Source of the DNA: Candidatus Cloacimonetes bacterium HGW-Cloacimonetes-3
GTDB lineage: Bacteria; Cloacimonadota; Cloacimonadia; Cloacimonadales; Cloacimonadaceae
Length of the DNA: 64,000 bases
Direction of reading: 5' to 3'
Assembly (NCBI GenBank): GCA_002840645.1
Contig: PHBO01000005.1
Coordinates: forward strand, 1-64,000
Shown: positions 1 through 7,635 of the stretch, piece by piece
Position numbering within the stretch: position 1 is the stretch's first letter
Layout: each line of letters begins with the position of its first letter
Program-made: the position numbers and the translations under genes
Notes under the pieces: generated by a model
What the model saw: the letters and a program-made list of their open reading frames with translations, nothing else
What the model was told of the DNA's origin: nothing
Database searches by the model: none

Positions 1-62
1 GTGTAGTTAACTGCTTTCCTCGCTTTGCGTTTCATTATTCATCCTCACTTTAGCTGTCAACT

Positions 63-208
63 AAAATCAGGAAAGACCAGCCTATAATTGCTCTTTTCTT
101 CCATGCTTCACGGTGTTAATTACTTCTTCATCCCCTCTTAATCAAGCGTTAACAATTAACGCTTGATTAAGAGGGGATAAACACTTGATTAATGCTGTGG
201 ACTAAGGA
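63..208 (-). repeat. Palindromic element, family A copy 1
   Basis: A long imperfect palindrome (100-208) centred at 154. Its core is a perfect 23-bp inverted repeat, 130-152 against 156-178, separated by 3 nt. The similarity to a second copy at 46952-47096 continues past the palindrome: the 18-mer CTGGTCTTTCCTGATTTT (minus strand here, 63-80) is identical in both copies and lies 18-19 nt from the palindrome edge. The copies are in opposite orientations, so this is one defined element of about 145 bp rather than a chance hairpin. It lies just past the stop of the barrel gene and could also end its transcript. No coding capacity is seen. Positions 1-62 hold nothing I recognise. Confidence 0.8.
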
Positions 209-215
209 AGAAGCA

Positions 216-1553
216 TTAGAAGGGGATGGATAAATTTAGTGTGCAGCTCAAGCCACCCCATTGCTGTTTATGTAATTGTACATCAGGCTCCGGGGTAGAA
301 GGAGGAGCAGGGTTAAGATTAGACCATTTGACGGGGGCAATCTGTAGCAAGTGCAATTCCACCATGCCTTTTGGGAATCTGTATGAGGCAGATATAGGTA
401 TGCGAAAATAGCCGTTTACATCATCCTGCCAGTTATAATGGTTGGTGTCGTATGTGAACAAAAAGGGATAGAGCACTACTTTCCGATTTCTGATAATGAT
501 ATCTTCCTTGTGAAACAAGTGGTGATATGCGAGGCTTACTTGCCAGTTAAAGCCAGCTACTGGCAGGGGAGACGATCTGTATCCTGCCTCTATGCCGGGG
601 GTTAAGGATTCTATTGCCAATTGTTTAATGCGGGTACGATGCGAAAGGAAAGTATCCAGATAGGTGAAGGGCCAGATATCTACATAGGAATCACTGCCAA
701 TACCGCTGAAATATGCATCAAACAACAGGTCGTAATTGAAATGAGACAACTGTTTATGCAGCCCGGCATTTGCTATTAGCACCCGGAAGTTTTGGAAGTC
801 TCCATACTTCCCATCCTTATAGTACAATTCTGCATCTGTATCGGTGTAGGAAGCTGCTATGGAGGTATCTATGCCCAAGGGGGCACGGTAGCTAAGTTCT
901 GTCTTTACTGTGCTGCTGTGGATGGCATTATAAAACAATGAATCGCAGGAGCTTGGGCTGATGGTACTTGCCAGAAGCGAAGCGTTTAACCGTGAATTGC
1001 CGAAACTGATCTTCGCCAAGGAAGTGTTCCAGGCAAAGGGGATATTGCCGGTTTCTCCTTTGATATTGTAGCTTAGCTCAGCATTGCCCTCTTTAGTGGA
1101 GCTATCGAAAGTATAGAAAATGTTACTGTTACGGTGCGTTAGTTTCAGCCCTATACCCTTGTTGCTGCCAAGCTGCAAATAAGGTGCGATGGATAGCTTA
1201 TCAGGATGCCAGCTATAGCATATCAGCAGATGCTCATCCGGCATGCTAAGATCAATATAGTCCTTTGTATTGGGGTATTCGGAATACTTGCCGGACAGCC
1301 TGTAGTTACGGTATTCCGCTTTGTAGCTGCTGCCACGCTCCAGCCTTTCCCAACCTGCATGAAAGCTGGTGCTGTACAGATATTGATGGTAATCGCCCTC
1401 GGTGGCTAAGTGATAATAGTCCCAAGCCTGGAATCCACTGTAAGCCCTCTGGGTGGATAAGGAATCAGCACTTTCCCACCCATGCAAAAAAAGGGGGCAT
1501 ATAAAACAATATACCCCCAGGATAAGGCGTGCTAATTGGTGTGTTTTAGCCAA
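216..1553 (-). CDS. Predicted outer-membrane beta-barrel protein, function unknown
   Basis: 445 aa. Residues 1 to about 25 form a Sec signal peptide (basic start, hydrophobic core, small residues near the cut). The mature part is rich in Tyr, Trp and Ser, with short alternating hydrophobic/polar stretches such as TSFHAGWERL and VSLAYHHLFH, and the protein ends in Phe (NLSIPF), the usual last residue of barrels inserted by the BAM complex. No plug, OmpA or TonB-box motif is visible. The start overlaps the 3' end of the upstream lipoprotein gene by 8 nt, so the two are probably translated together and may form one envelope complex. I do not recognise the family; barrel topology is inferred from composition and termini only. 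Confidence 0.65.
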   Translation of the reverse strand: MAKTHQLARLILGVYCFICPLFLHGWESADSLSTQRAYSGFQAWDYYHLATEGDYHQYLYSTSFHAGWERLERGSSYKAEYRNYRLSGKYSEYPNTKDYIDLSMPDEHLLICYSWHPDKLSIAPYLQLGSNKGIGLKLTHRNSNIFYTFDSSTKEGNAELSYNIKGETGNIPFAWNTSLAKISFGNSRLNASLLASTISPSSCDSLFYNAIHSSTVKTELSYRAPLGIDTSIAASYTDTDAELYYKDGKYGDFQNFRVLIANAGLHKQLSHFNYDLLFDAYFSGIGSDSYVDIWPFTYLDTFLSHRTRIKQLAIESLTPGIEAGYRSSPLPVAGFNWQVSLAYHHLFHKEDIIIRNRKVVLYPFLFTYDTNHYNWQDDVNGYFRIPISASYRFPKGMVELHLLQIAPVKWSNLNPAPPSTPEPDVQLHKQQWGGLSCTLNLSIPF

Positions 1554-3132
1554 AGAGGTCTATAAGCTTTTGGCGGGTCATGCCGGGAAAGATACCACCA
1601 AAGGTGTAATCCGGGAAGTAAAGGAATTCACCATCACTTAAAGGATAACCGCTTGCATCAGTGTCGTATCCCCAATCCAGATCTACATCATGACGACGCA
1701 TAATCACATAATTAATGTTGGGAATTGTAATATAGCTTCCTTCATACCAGAAAGAGTATTCGTTGCCAAAGACAGGGTAGCTCCATTCATCATTAATGTC
1801 ATCAACAACCCATTCTAAGTTTACGTTATTCCAGTGAAGGTAGGGCAGTACTGCTTCAATATCAGATATGCCACCATTGAAGAAGGCACTTATGTTTATG
1901 TTGAAATCGATGTCATTCACAGTAAGGCTATAGCTGCCTGCCATAACTTCATTCGTAAGCCAATCTGCGATATCGTTCACATCCTGCCATTGTTGCATAA
2001 AAGCCGGAACATCTTCATCGGTGGGAGGGATATCGTTATTCAAAGAGATGATGTTTTCAATCTTTATAACATCGTTATCCTGAAGATCAATTTCGTCAAG
2101 AATATAGTCCACACCAAGTTTTACATCGGCAGCAGCACTGAGGATAGCAGCTTTGGCGGCGTTCAGATTTGCAATACCGTTGCTGGTAAGCTTAGCAAAA
2201 GTTGGGCTGTTGTCCAAATTGTGCTTCAAGATTTTCATCTGGTATTCTAATTGAAGATTTCTTTCTTTATCATTTTGGTAATTGTGTTCATAATAGTCCA
2301 GCGTTAATGTATTACCGTCCACTGAGTAATGATATGGATCGTAAGTATTGACAGGCTGGACTTCTATCTCATTCATCTCGTCTATCCATGTGTAGCCGCT
2401 ACCGGAAGTATCCGTCATATCCATATCATAAGCAACCATCATATTGAAGCCTGCTTTCACGACATTGGAAGCTGCACGGAAGGCATATATTTCACCACAA
2501 TCAATTTCCACTATTTCTTCATTATCCACTTCAATCATCAGCACAGTGCTATCTGCCATAGCCACAGCATTATCCAGGCGGGTTATAACAGTGTCTATCC
2601 TGGGAAGAATGTTGTTGCGGATGAAGTTCTGCACACGCATGATGGACATAGAATTGGCTTTGGTATTCTTGATTTGCTTCATTAAGGCAAGGGGTGAATT
2701 TGCCAAAAACTGGAATTGGTTATTGATGATGCGTTTATCGCCACCTTCGAAAGCACCGGCATCCTCCAGCATAGTCCATAGCTCGGCATCATAGTTAACT
2801 TCCATAACGCCCAGAATAGCCAAACCGAGATTTGCCATGGGGTTATTGGCATCAAGTGCTAACGCTCCGGTGAACTTGGATTTGATGTTATTGAAAGTTG
2901 CTTGCAGCATCAGATCCTCAGAATCGTTCACTTCAATCTCTGTATCAGAAAGGTCTATGATTGATTGATTCAAGAGGTTCATACCTTCTCTGGCGAGGGC
3001 ATTTGCGGCAGCAATATTGTTAGAAGATGGGGGAGGAGTCTCTGGTTCAGTGCTGCTATCTAAGCAGGAAGAAAGGAATAGCACTAATACCGCTATCAGG
3101 CAATATAGTACAGGCGTAATTCTTGGTTTCAT
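1546..3132 (-). CDS. Predicted lipoprotein, function unknown
   Basis: 528 aa with a clear lipoprotein signal peptide: basic residues, a hydrophobic run, then lipobox L-S-S-C with the lipidated Cys at position 23. A Ser/Pro/Glu/Thr linker (SSTEPETPPPSS) follows. The rest is acidic, predicted largely helical in its first half (NALAREGMNLLNQ, AKAAILSAAADVKLG) and Trp/Tyr-rich towards the C-terminus. A good ribosome site (GGAGGT) precedes the ATG. It is the first gene of a two-gene minus-strand unit with the barrel protein. The helical first half around residues 40-110 resembles TPR-like packing, but no repeat is clear enough to name. Likely membrane-anchored and facing the periplasm; role unknown. 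Confidence 0.7.
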   Translation of the reverse strand: MKPRITPVLYCLIAVLVLFLSSCLDSSTEPETPPPSSNNIAAANALAREGMNLLNQSIIDLSDTEIEVNDSEDLMLQATFNNIKSKFTGALALDANNPMANLGLAILGVMEVNYDAELWTMLEDAGAFEGGDKRIINNQFQFLANSPLALMKQIKNTKANSMSIMRVQNFIRNNILPRIDTVITRLDNAVAMADSTVLMIEVDNEEIVEIDCGEIYAFRAASNVVKAGFNMMVAYDMDMTDTSGSGYTWIDEMNEIEVQPVNTYDPYHYSVDGNTLTLDYYEHNYQNDKERNLQLEYQMKILKHNLDNSPTFAKLTSNGIANLNAAKAAILSAAADVKLGVDYILDEIDLQDNDVIKIENIISLNNDIPPTDEDVPAFMQQWQDVNDIADWLTNEVMAGSYSLTVNDIDFNINISAFFNGGISDIEAVLPYLHWNNVNLEWVVDDINDEWSYPVFGNEYSFWYEGSYITIPNINYVIMRRHDVDLDWGYDTDASGYPLSDGEFLYFPDYTFGGIFPGMTRQKLIDLFG

Positions 3133-3213
3133 CGGTTACCTCCATTTCCAAGATTTCTTAGGGGCTATTATTTGCACTGGTAAGAAGGTGTCAAGCAATA
3201 TTTCAAGTTTTTC

Positions 3214-3241
3214 TTGACTTGTGATAAGTGCTAAAGATTAT
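3214..3241 (+). promoter_or_regulatory. Possible sigma-70 promoter giving a leaderless dinB message
   Basis: TTGACT (3214-3219), a 16-nt spacer and GATTAT (3236-3241). A start point about 7 nt downstream would fall at or next to the ATG at 3249, which is where DinB proteins normally begin. No Shine-Dalgarno sequence precedes any of the candidate starts. Inference from spacing and motif match only. Confidence 0.35.
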
Positions 3242-3248
3242 GGACGTC

Positions 3249-4310
3249 ATGAAGAAGATTATTCACATAGATATGGATGCCTATTTTGCAGCTATTGAGA
3301 TAAGGGAAGACCCATCTCTAAAGGGCAAGTGCGTGGTTGTGGGTGGAGCTCCAAACAGCCGGGGAGTGGTGTCCACTTGCTCTTATGAAGCACGAAAATA
3401 TGGCATACATAGCGGAATGAGCAGCTATCAGGCGTGGAACCTATGCCCTCAGGCAGTATTTGTACATTCCAGCTTCAAGCTGTATAAGGAAGTATCGCAG
3501 CAGATACGCGAGATATTCTACAAATGGACAGAACTGGTGGAACCTATGTCCTTGGACGAGGCTTATCTGGATGTTACACAGAACAAGATGGGAGAAAACA
3601 ACCCGGAAAAGATAGCTATGCTGATAAAGCAGGATATCTTTGATACAACACGCCTAACCTGTTCCGCCGGAGTGTCCTACAATAAATTCCTGGCAAAAAT
3701 CGGTAGTGAGCTGCACAAGCCGGATGGATTAAGCATTATTACTCCCGATAACGCCCAAGACATCTTGTTTTCGCTGCCTATAGGCAAGTTTCATGGCATT
3801 GGCAAGGTAACTGCTGCCCGTATGCAGAAGCTGGGGATACACACCGGCAAAGAGCTTTACCAATGGGAGCTGAAGGACTTGATGAAGATATTTGGCAAGA
3901 CAGGGATGTTTTACTACCACGTGGTGCGGGGTATTGATGATAGGGAGATTATCACCGAATTCGAGCCAAAGTCCATAAGCTGCGAAAGCACTTTCGACAC
4001 GGATTTAGATAGTATGGACGAGCTGTTCGACGTACTGAGAAAGCTATCCGAACGGCTTAGCTCGCGCATGGCACAGAAATGCATCTCCGGGCAGAATGTG
4101 GTGCTTAAGCTGAAATACGACAATTTCGAATACATCACCCGCAGTTGCCCGATGAAAGGCTCTGGCAACGACCCTGCCACGCTTTACAAATATGGAGAAC
4201 AGCTCTTAGTGGCAAATTGGGAAAGCAGCCGAAAGGTTCGATTGTTGGGTCTGGGAGTGGGTAAACTGGATAAAAGCGGTGATTGCGAACAGCTAAGCAT
4301 TCCTCTTTGA
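3249..4310 (+). CDS. dinB: DNA polymerase IV (Y-family translesion polymerase)
   Basis: 353 aa from the ATG at 3249. In-frame GTG 3228 and ATG 3240 lie upstream, but family members begin M-(K)-KIIHIDMDAYF, which matches 3249. The catalytic acidic residues are in IHIDMDAYF and in SLDEAYLD; the helix-hairpin-helix (FHGIGKVTAARMQKLGI) and the little-finger domain follow. The protein ends EQLSIPL, which fits the Q-L-x-(L/I)-x-L pattern of sliding-clamp binding peptides. It copies past DNA lesions with low fidelity. Its last 18 nt overlap the end of the convergent permease gene. No LexA-type box was recognised upstream. Confidence 0.93.
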   Translation: MKKIIHIDMDAYFAAIEIREDPSLKGKCVVVGGAPNSRGVVSTCSYEARKYGIHSGMSSYQAWNLCPQAVFVHSSFKLYKEVSQQIREIFYKWTELVEPMSLDEAYLDVTQNKMGENNPEKIAMLIKQDIFDTTRLTCSAGVSYNKFLAKIGSELHKPDGLSIITPDNAQDILFSLPIGKFHGIGKVTAARMQKLGIHTGKELYQWELKDLMKIFGKTGMFYYHVVRGIDDREIITEFEPKSISCESTFDTDLDSMDELFDVLRKLSERLSSRMAQKCISGQNVVLKLKYDNFEYITRSCPMKGSGNDPATLYKYGEQLLVANWESSRKVRLLGLGVGKLDKSGDCEQLSIPL

Positions 4311-5201
4311 AAAGCTGAAAACCCCCTTCTGAATAAGATTGCTAAGCACAATCAGCATCAGCCCCGCCAAAGTAGCAGGATGAATGCTCTCATGCAGGAT
4401 TTGGGCGATAAACAGCAAAGATATAAAGGGAGTAAGGAAGATAAGATTCGCTATCTTTGCCGTGTTCTCGGTAAGCTCCAGGGCTTTGAACCACAGCAGG
4501 AAAGTTAAGCCCATTTCAAATATCCCCACATAAGCTCCCCCAAGCAAGGCAGGAACCAGCTTCGCAGCGGGAGTAAACAGCAGTACTTTAGTTAAAGATG
4601 CATACACGGCAATGGCAACAAAGCCAATCAGGAAGTTAAAAAACAGCTTCTGCAAAGCAGGACGCTTATCCTTCAAGCTTAGTATCCAGTAGGCAGCCCA
4701 GATGATAGAGCTAAACAGTGCAAAAAAAGAAGCCCAGCCATCATCGAAGCGGATACTTCCCAAGCTCCCTCTGGTGGATATTATCAGCACCCCCAGGAAA
4801 CTAAGCAACAATGAGCCAAGATCTATAATCCTGAACTTTTCCTTCAGCAGGAGAATACTGAACATCGCCAGCACTATCGCCCAAGTGTAATTTAGTGCCT
4901 GAGCTTCTTGCGCACGCAAGCGGGAATAGGCTTCAAACAGAATCAGGTAGTACACAAAAGGATTCAGCAAGCCGGGTAAAAGGGACTGCCGGATATTGCG
5001 GATGAATGTCTTTACAGATATTGCCTCGTGCTGCCTGAATACCCATGCGATGCCTAAAAAAATAGTGGCTGTCAGCGAGGCAATCAGCAGCAGCCCCACC
5101 GGAATTAAGTGATATAAGCTTAGCTTGAATGCCGTGCTGATGCTGGACCAGCACAGGATGGACATGATAGCAAAGAGATATGCTTTATGTTGCTTTTTCA
5201 T
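4293..5201 (-). CDS. EamA/DMT-family permease
   Basis: 302 aa, almost entirely hydrophobic, with about ten predicted membrane segments in two halves, the layout of the 10-TMS drug/metabolite transporter (EamA) family. The N-terminal motif MSILCWSSISTAFKL and the second-half segment ending in GLMLIVLSNLIQKG fit the family. Substrate cannot be told from sequence. A strong hairpin with a T-run lies immediately upstream of the ATG, and no Shine-Dalgarno sequence is visible between them. The gene therefore either has its own weak start or is reached by read-through of that hairpin. Confidence 0.8.
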   Translation of the reverse strand: MKKQHKAYLFAIMSILCWSSISTAFKLSLYHLIPVGLLLIASLTATIFLGIAWVFRQHEAISVKTFIRNIRQSLLPGLLNPFVYYLILFEAYSRLRAQEAQALNYTWAIVLAMFSILLLKEKFRIIDLGSLLLSFLGVLIISTRGSLGSIRFDDGWASFFALFSSIIWAAYWILSLKDKRPALQKLFFNFLIGFVAIAVYASLTKVLLFTPAAKLVPALLGGAYVGIFEMGLTFLLWFKALELTENTAKIANLIFLTPFISLLFIAQILHESIHPATLAGLMLIVLSNLIQKGVFSFSKRNA

Positions 5202-5204
5202 ACT

Positions 5205-5242
5205 AACAAAAACAGGCAGTCCATTTTGCTGGTCTGCCTGTT
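5205..5242 (-). terminator. Intrinsic terminator between TPR lipoprotein and EamA gene
   Basis: A perfect 9-bp stem (5211-5219 with 5234-5242) is followed on the minus strand by TTTTTG, the form of a Rho-independent terminator for the TPR lipoprotein gene. It ends about 9 nt before the EamA start codon, so it may also act as an attenuator. Confidence 0.75.
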
Positions 5243-5265
5243 AAAATCGTTAATCCGATCAGCAG

Positions 5266-6351
5266 TTATGGCATAGCCTTGTAAATAGCAGCATATTTGC
5301 TTTCAAGGGATTTGTTTTTCATCTTCTGCGCAGCAAGAATAAGGTATTGAACAGAGTATTTGTTGGTTTTGTCCCAATTATACCATTTCTCTGCATAGGT
5401 AATCATCTGCGGATAATCTTCTTTTTCCAAAAACAGACCTACGATAGACATGTAATCAGCTTCATTATCTCTACGTTCGATTAGCTGTTTCAGATATTTG
5501 ATACTGGTATCGGTATCTTTCTTACTGGCAGCGATATTACGTGCATTTTCGATAAGTTCAGTACTGGAAGGATCCAATTCCATCGCCACGTTTGTTGTTG
5601 CCATGGCTTTGTCATAATCTTTCAGCTCATAGTAACACGCTGAAATGTTCATTAAATTGTCCAAATCCAAGGGGATTTGCAATCTGGCTCTTTCGAAGTA
5701 TTTCACTGCTTCAGTGAAGTTATCTTTATTGTAGTAAAAAGCACCAAGCTCTTGCAGATATATCAGCTTCTCAGGATCATCTTCTATCAGGCTAAGGAGA
5801 ATTTGCTCTGCTTTAACATCATCTTTCAGCTCTTTAAGGTAGATGTTCTTAAGCTGTATCATTGGCTCGGGACGGTTCAAATCCAATTCGTGAACGAGCT
5901 CGAAGATATCCATGGCATCTTTGGTATTGCCGGCTTTCAATTCTGCATCACCCTTCTGAAAGATGCGTACCCAAGTACTTTCTTTGCGCTTCTTCATATC
6001 ACGGATGGCAAGCTTTTCTTCATCAGTTATTTCCGGGAAAGCTTCGGTAATTGCCAAAGCTTTAGTGTAATACTCGTTGGCAAGTTTATTGAATTCCACA
6101 GATTTACTCGCGAATATCTCGCCTTTATGTAGGTTAATATCACCCAGTCTGCGCAAGGCAATAGCATGATCCGGATTGGCAGTTAGCACTTTATTATAGT
6201 ATAATTCGGCTTTTTCCACATCTTTCTGGGCATAATATACATTGGCAGTTTTGAAATCCACATTACCCTGTGGATTAAGCTTCTGTCTGGCAGTGGAACA
6301 TGCAGAGAGTAGTATCAACAGTGTTACAGCTATGATTATCAGCTTTTTCAT
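5266..6351 (-). CDS. TPR-repeat lipoprotein
   Basis: 361 aa. Lipoprotein signal peptide with lipobox L-S-A-C, Cys at 18. The mature protein is a run of tetratricopeptide-like helical pairs: ANVYYAQKDVEKAELYYNKVL, IALRRLGDINLHKGE, LGAFYYNKDNFTEAVKYFERA and MNISACYYELKDYDKAMATTNVA all show the Gly/Ala/Tyr/Ala spacing of TPRs. Such proteins act as scaffolds at the inner face of the envelope; some (BamD, NlpI, PilF types) support outer-membrane assembly, but nothing ties this one to a given pathway. The ATG is preceded by AGGAG, a promoter-like pair lies about 40 bp upstream, and a terminator follows, so it is probably a single-gene unit. Confidence 0.8.
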   Translation of the reverse strand: MKKLIIIAVTLLILLSACSTARQKLNPQGNVDFKTANVYYAQKDVEKAELYYNKVLTANPDHAIALRRLGDINLHKGEIFASKSVEFNKLANEYYTKALAITEAFPEITDEEKLAIRDMKKRKESTWVRIFQKGDAELKAGNTKDAMDIFELVHELDLNRPEPMIQLKNIYLKELKDDVKAEQILLSLIEDDPEKLIYLQELGAFYYNKDNFTEAVKYFERARLQIPLDLDNLMNISACYYELKDYDKAMATTNVAMELDPSSTELIENARNIAASKKDTDTSIKYLKQLIERRDNEADYMSIVGLFLEKEDYPQMITYAEKWYNWDKTNKYSVQYLILAAQKMKNKSLESKYAAIYKAMP

Positions 6352-6385
6352 GCAAGTTTCTCCTGTTTACTTTATAGTTTTTTAC

Positions 6386-6413
6386 ACTTTATTACACCCT
6401 GCTTATCAGTCAA
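6386..6413 (-). promoter_or_regulatory. Candidate promoter of the TPR lipoprotein gene
   Basis: On the minus strand TTGACT (6408-6413), a 16-nt spacer and TAAAGT (6386-6391), about 35 nt before the start codon. A motif match only. Confidence 0.4.
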
Positions 6414-6565
6414 GAATTTTTCTCATACAAGGGCGGCTGCGCTACCAATTACTCTAACGCTGCTTCGGGAATTATGTAGCGAAAAAAGTACTTGACCAAA
6501 TCCACCGTGATATAGATTAGCACCATAACCTTTAATCTCAGCCAGAGAGCTGGAAAGGAGAAAGA

Positions 6566-7504
6566 ATGACACCAAGCCCTCAATTTATCGGACGCTCCAT
6601 GTTCGACCTTGATACCTATTCCCCTGAAGAGATCATGTATATTCTGGAAGCAGCAAAAGGCATGAAAGAAATCAATTTACGGGAATACAAGAAGATACCC
6701 ACCCTCCGTGGAAAAACTGTTTGCACCCTGTTCATCGAAAACAGCACCCGTACGCGCATGAGTTTCGAGCTGGCTGCCAACCGCCTAAGTGCAGATGTCG
6801 TAAGCTTTCAGGCAAGTATTTCCGCCTTGCAGAAAGGCGAAAGCCTGCAAGACACCGTTTACACCCTTGATGCCATGGGTATAGACCTCTATTGCATCCG
6901 TCACGGCAGTCCCGGCAGCCCCCAACTGGTAAACAAGTATTCCCACAAGCCCGTTATCAATGGGGGAGATGGACGTCATGCTCATCCTACCCAAGCCCTT
7001 TTGGATATTTACTCTATCTGGGAGAAACTCGGTGACCTTAAAGGACTAAAGATCACCATTGTCGGTGATATCCTGAACAGCCGTGTGGTTCGCAGTAACC
7101 TCATCGGCATGCAGAAGCTGGGAGCCAAAGTTACCGTATGCGGTCCTAAAACCCTGATGCCCGGCAACATGGAAAGCGTATATGGCTGCCGCGTGGAATA
7201 CGATCTCGCCCGTGCTCTGCACGATGCAGATGTCGTGATGGGCTTACGTATGCAGCTTGAACGCATGTCCGAAGGCTTGTTCCCCTCTCTGGAAGAATAC
7301 AGCAAACATTATGTACTCTCCAAAAACACCCTCAAACATGCCAAAAAGAACGCCCTCATCATGCACCCAGGACCTATGAACCGCGGTATCGAAATCCTCC
7401 CTGAGATAGCTGATGGCAGCCACAGTATCATCGTGGAACAGGTAGCCAACGGTGTTGCCATCCGCATGGCACTGATGTTCCTGATTATGGGAGGTAAAGC
7501 ATGA
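6566..7504 (+). CDS. pyrB: Aspartate carbamoyltransferase catalytic chain
   Basis: 312 aa, normal length. It joins carbamoyl phosphate and aspartate, the committed step of pyrimidine synthesis. The carbamoyl-phosphate loop S60-T-R-T-R, the lysine loop around K90 (ALQKGESLQD), H140-P-T-Q, and the C-terminal HPGPMNRGIEI loop are all present. Start: ATG with AAAGGAG 6-7 nt upstream. First gene of the pyr operon; a TTGACC at 6492 may mark the -35 box. No pyrI regulatory chain follows. Instead the ATGA at its end opens a 44-codon ORF leading to pyrC. The 214-bp leader shows no obvious PyrR-type anti-antiterminator. Confidence 0.96.
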   Translation: MTPSPQFIGRSMFDLDTYSPEEIMYILEAAKGMKEINLREYKKIPTLRGKTVCTLFIENSTRTRMSFELAANRLSADVVSFQASISALQKGESLQDTVYTLDAMGIDLYCIRHGSPGSPQLVNKYSHKPVINGGDGRHAHPTQALLDIYSIWEKLGDLKGLKITIVGDILNSRVVRSNLIGMQKLGAKVTVCGPKTLMPGNMESVYGCRVEYDLARALHDADVVMGLRMQLERMSEGLFPSLEEYSKHYVLSKNTLKHAKKNALIMHPGPMNRGIEILPEIADGSHSIIVEQVANGVAIRMALMFLIMGGKA

Positions 7505-7635
7505 AAAAGAGTGAGAGTATTCGACTACTTAGAGCTACGCAAGTGAGAGCTGCGCAGGTGAGTAACTCACTTACCTGTTCTCACTTACTTGTTCTCACTT
7601 ACCTGTTCTCACTTACCCAAGGAGGTTCCCAATGA
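7501..7635 (+). CDS. 44-codon ORF of short tandem repeats linking pyrB to pyrC
   Basis: This small frame starts in the ATGA at the end of pyrB (7501) and stops in the ATGA that opens pyrC (7632-7635), so it shares 4 nt with both neighbours. Translated: MKKSESIRLLRATQ..., ending SLTQGGSQ. Most of it is simple repeats: two 15-bp units at 7531-7560 and three and a half 14-bp units at 7566-7618. The pyrC ribosome site (GGAGG, 7621-7625) lies inside its last codons. Product function is doubtful; its value may be to carry ribosomes from pyrB to pyrC. The exact double coupling argues for translation, the low-complexity content against a folded protein. Confidence 0.4.
   Translation: MKKSESIRLLRATQVRAAQVSNSLTCSHLLVLTYLFSLTQGGSQ
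7566..7618 (+). repeat. 14-bp tandem repeat in the pyrB-pyrC junction
   Basis: Units CTCACTTACCTGTT at 7566, CTCACTTACTTGTT at 7580, CTCACTTACCTGTT at 7594 and a partial one at 7608. The unit has no stop codon in any forward frame and is not a multiple of three, so a change in copy number would shift the frame of the small ORF around it. GTGAG/CTCAC just before it can form a short hairpin. Confidence 0.85.
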
